Part shown: piece by piece, positions 4,804-5,089 of the stretch
Numbering within the stretch: the first letter of the stretch is position 1
Layout: every line of letters begins with the position of its first letter
Assembly: GCA_903912275.1 (NCBI GenBank)
Contig: CAIWGR010000547.1
Span: forward strand, 1 to 5,089
From: an uncultured delta proteobacterium
Lineage (GTDB): Bacteria > Myxococcota_A > Bradymonadia > REDH01
Length of the DNA: 5,089 nt
Direction of reading: 5' to 3'
Program-made: the position numbers and the translations under genes
The notes under the pieces: model-generated
Database searches by the model: none
Seen by the model: only the letters and a program-made list of their open reading frames with translations
Told to the model about the DNA's origin: nothing

Positions 4804-5089
4804 GTGTCGCATCGCCTCGCCCTCGCACTGCTGCTCCTCCTCACGGCCTGCACCGCGGGCAGCGCTGACGATGGCCCGAGCCCGGAGACTGCGCAAGACG
4901 CCGCACAAGACACTGCGGAGACTGCCGACGCTGCCGACACTGCCGACACTGCCGACACTGCCGACACTGCCGCGACAGCAGAGCGCGCAGACCGCGACCG
5001 CGACGGCGACCATGTGGACGACGCCCACGACCTCGACCCGGACGACCCGAGCAGAGGCCTCCAAGACGACCAGCCCGCCAACACAACAC
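4804..5089 (+). CDS. Lipoprotein with Ala-Asp-Thr repeats and a thrombospondin type 3-like calcium motif (right-truncated)
   Basis: The frame runs off the right edge; 95 residues are visible from GTG 4804. Residues 1-15 form a short lipoprotein signal (SHRLALALLLLLTA) before C16, with lipobox L-T-A-C. T17 follows the cysteine, so no Asp is present to signal inner-membrane retention and outer-membrane placement is likelier. Residues 22-60 are an acidic, probably disordered spacer with Ala-Asp-Thr repeats at 41-55. Residues 65-76 read DRDGDHVDDAHD, matching the D-x-D-G-D-x-x-x-D-x-x-D calcium-binding pattern of thrombospondin type 3 repeats, followed by DPDDP. An in-frame ATG at 4738 would add 22 residues and put 37 residues before the cysteine, unusually long for a lipoprotein signal; neither start has a strong Shine-Dalgarno sequence. 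The functional domain presumably lies beyond the window, so the role is unknown. Confidence 0.8.
   Translation, partial: MSHRLALALLLLLTACTAGSADDGPSPETAQDAAQDTAETADAADTADTADTADTAATAERADRDRDGDHVDDAHDLDPDDPSRGLQDDQPANTT
4924..4968 (+). repeat. 9-bp tandem repeat, five copies, encoding Ala-Asp-Thr
   Basis: The unit GCCGACACT is repeated four times perfectly after a first copy with one change (GCCGACGCT). It is in frame and encodes ADA followed by four ADT units. A more degenerate relative (QDAAQDTAET) precedes it. The nine-base period means slippage would change spacer length by three residues without breaking the frame. Confidence 0.95.

Noticed and set aside
4708..5089. Minus-strand open frames opposite the lipoprotein, with Ser-Val-Gly or Arg-Gln-Cys repeats
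   Set aside because: The repeats are the antisense reading of the 9-bp Ala-Asp-Thr array. The plus strand has a lipobox and a calcium-binding motif, which the minus-strand frames lack.

Overview
The window is G+C-rich (about two thirds by eye) and densely coded. It holds five protein genes: a left-truncated envelope protein, a PEGA-domain membrane protein, polyphosphate kinase 1 (ppk), a PIN-like nuclease-domain protein on the minus strand, and a right-truncated lipoprotein. The Pro/Ala-rich low-complexity tails, the PEGA domain, the lipoprotein with Ala-Asp-Thr repeats followed by a thrombospondin-type-3 calcium motif, and the strong G/C third-position bias suggest a Myxococcota or related deltaproteobacterial-grade genome. 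That assignment is an inference from style; no marker gene proves it.

Layout: 2-598 (+) is the C-terminal part of a Gly- and aromatic-rich, probably outer-membrane beta-barrel protein. 699-1568 (+) is a secreted PEGA/TPR-like protein with a C-terminal membrane anchor. 1640-3760 (+) is a complete PPK1 with all expected catalytic residues at the spacing seen in the E. coli enzyme. 3757-4626 (-) is a PIN-like domain joined to a roughly 150-residue Lys/Pro/Ala tail and a short C-terminal peptide. From 4804 (possibly 4738) to the right edge (+) is a lipoprotein. The PIN gene and the lipoprotein gene diverge from a short spacer of 110-180 bp.

The three left-hand genes run in one direction with gaps of 100 and 71 bp and could be co-transcribed. 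ppk and the PIN gene converge and end on the same palindromic CTAG, so neither has room for a private terminator. No established pathway joins all five genes. The most testable new idea is that the PIN protein, whose tail has Lys and Arg but no acidic residue beyond residue 155, binds or responds to the polyphosphate made by its neighbour. This is inference. The DNA encoding that tail also has runs of four or more G3 tracts on the plus strand, just beyond the end of ppk. No tRNA, rRNA, CRISPR array, insertion sequence or integrase was seen, and no gene-free stretch exceeds 300 bases.
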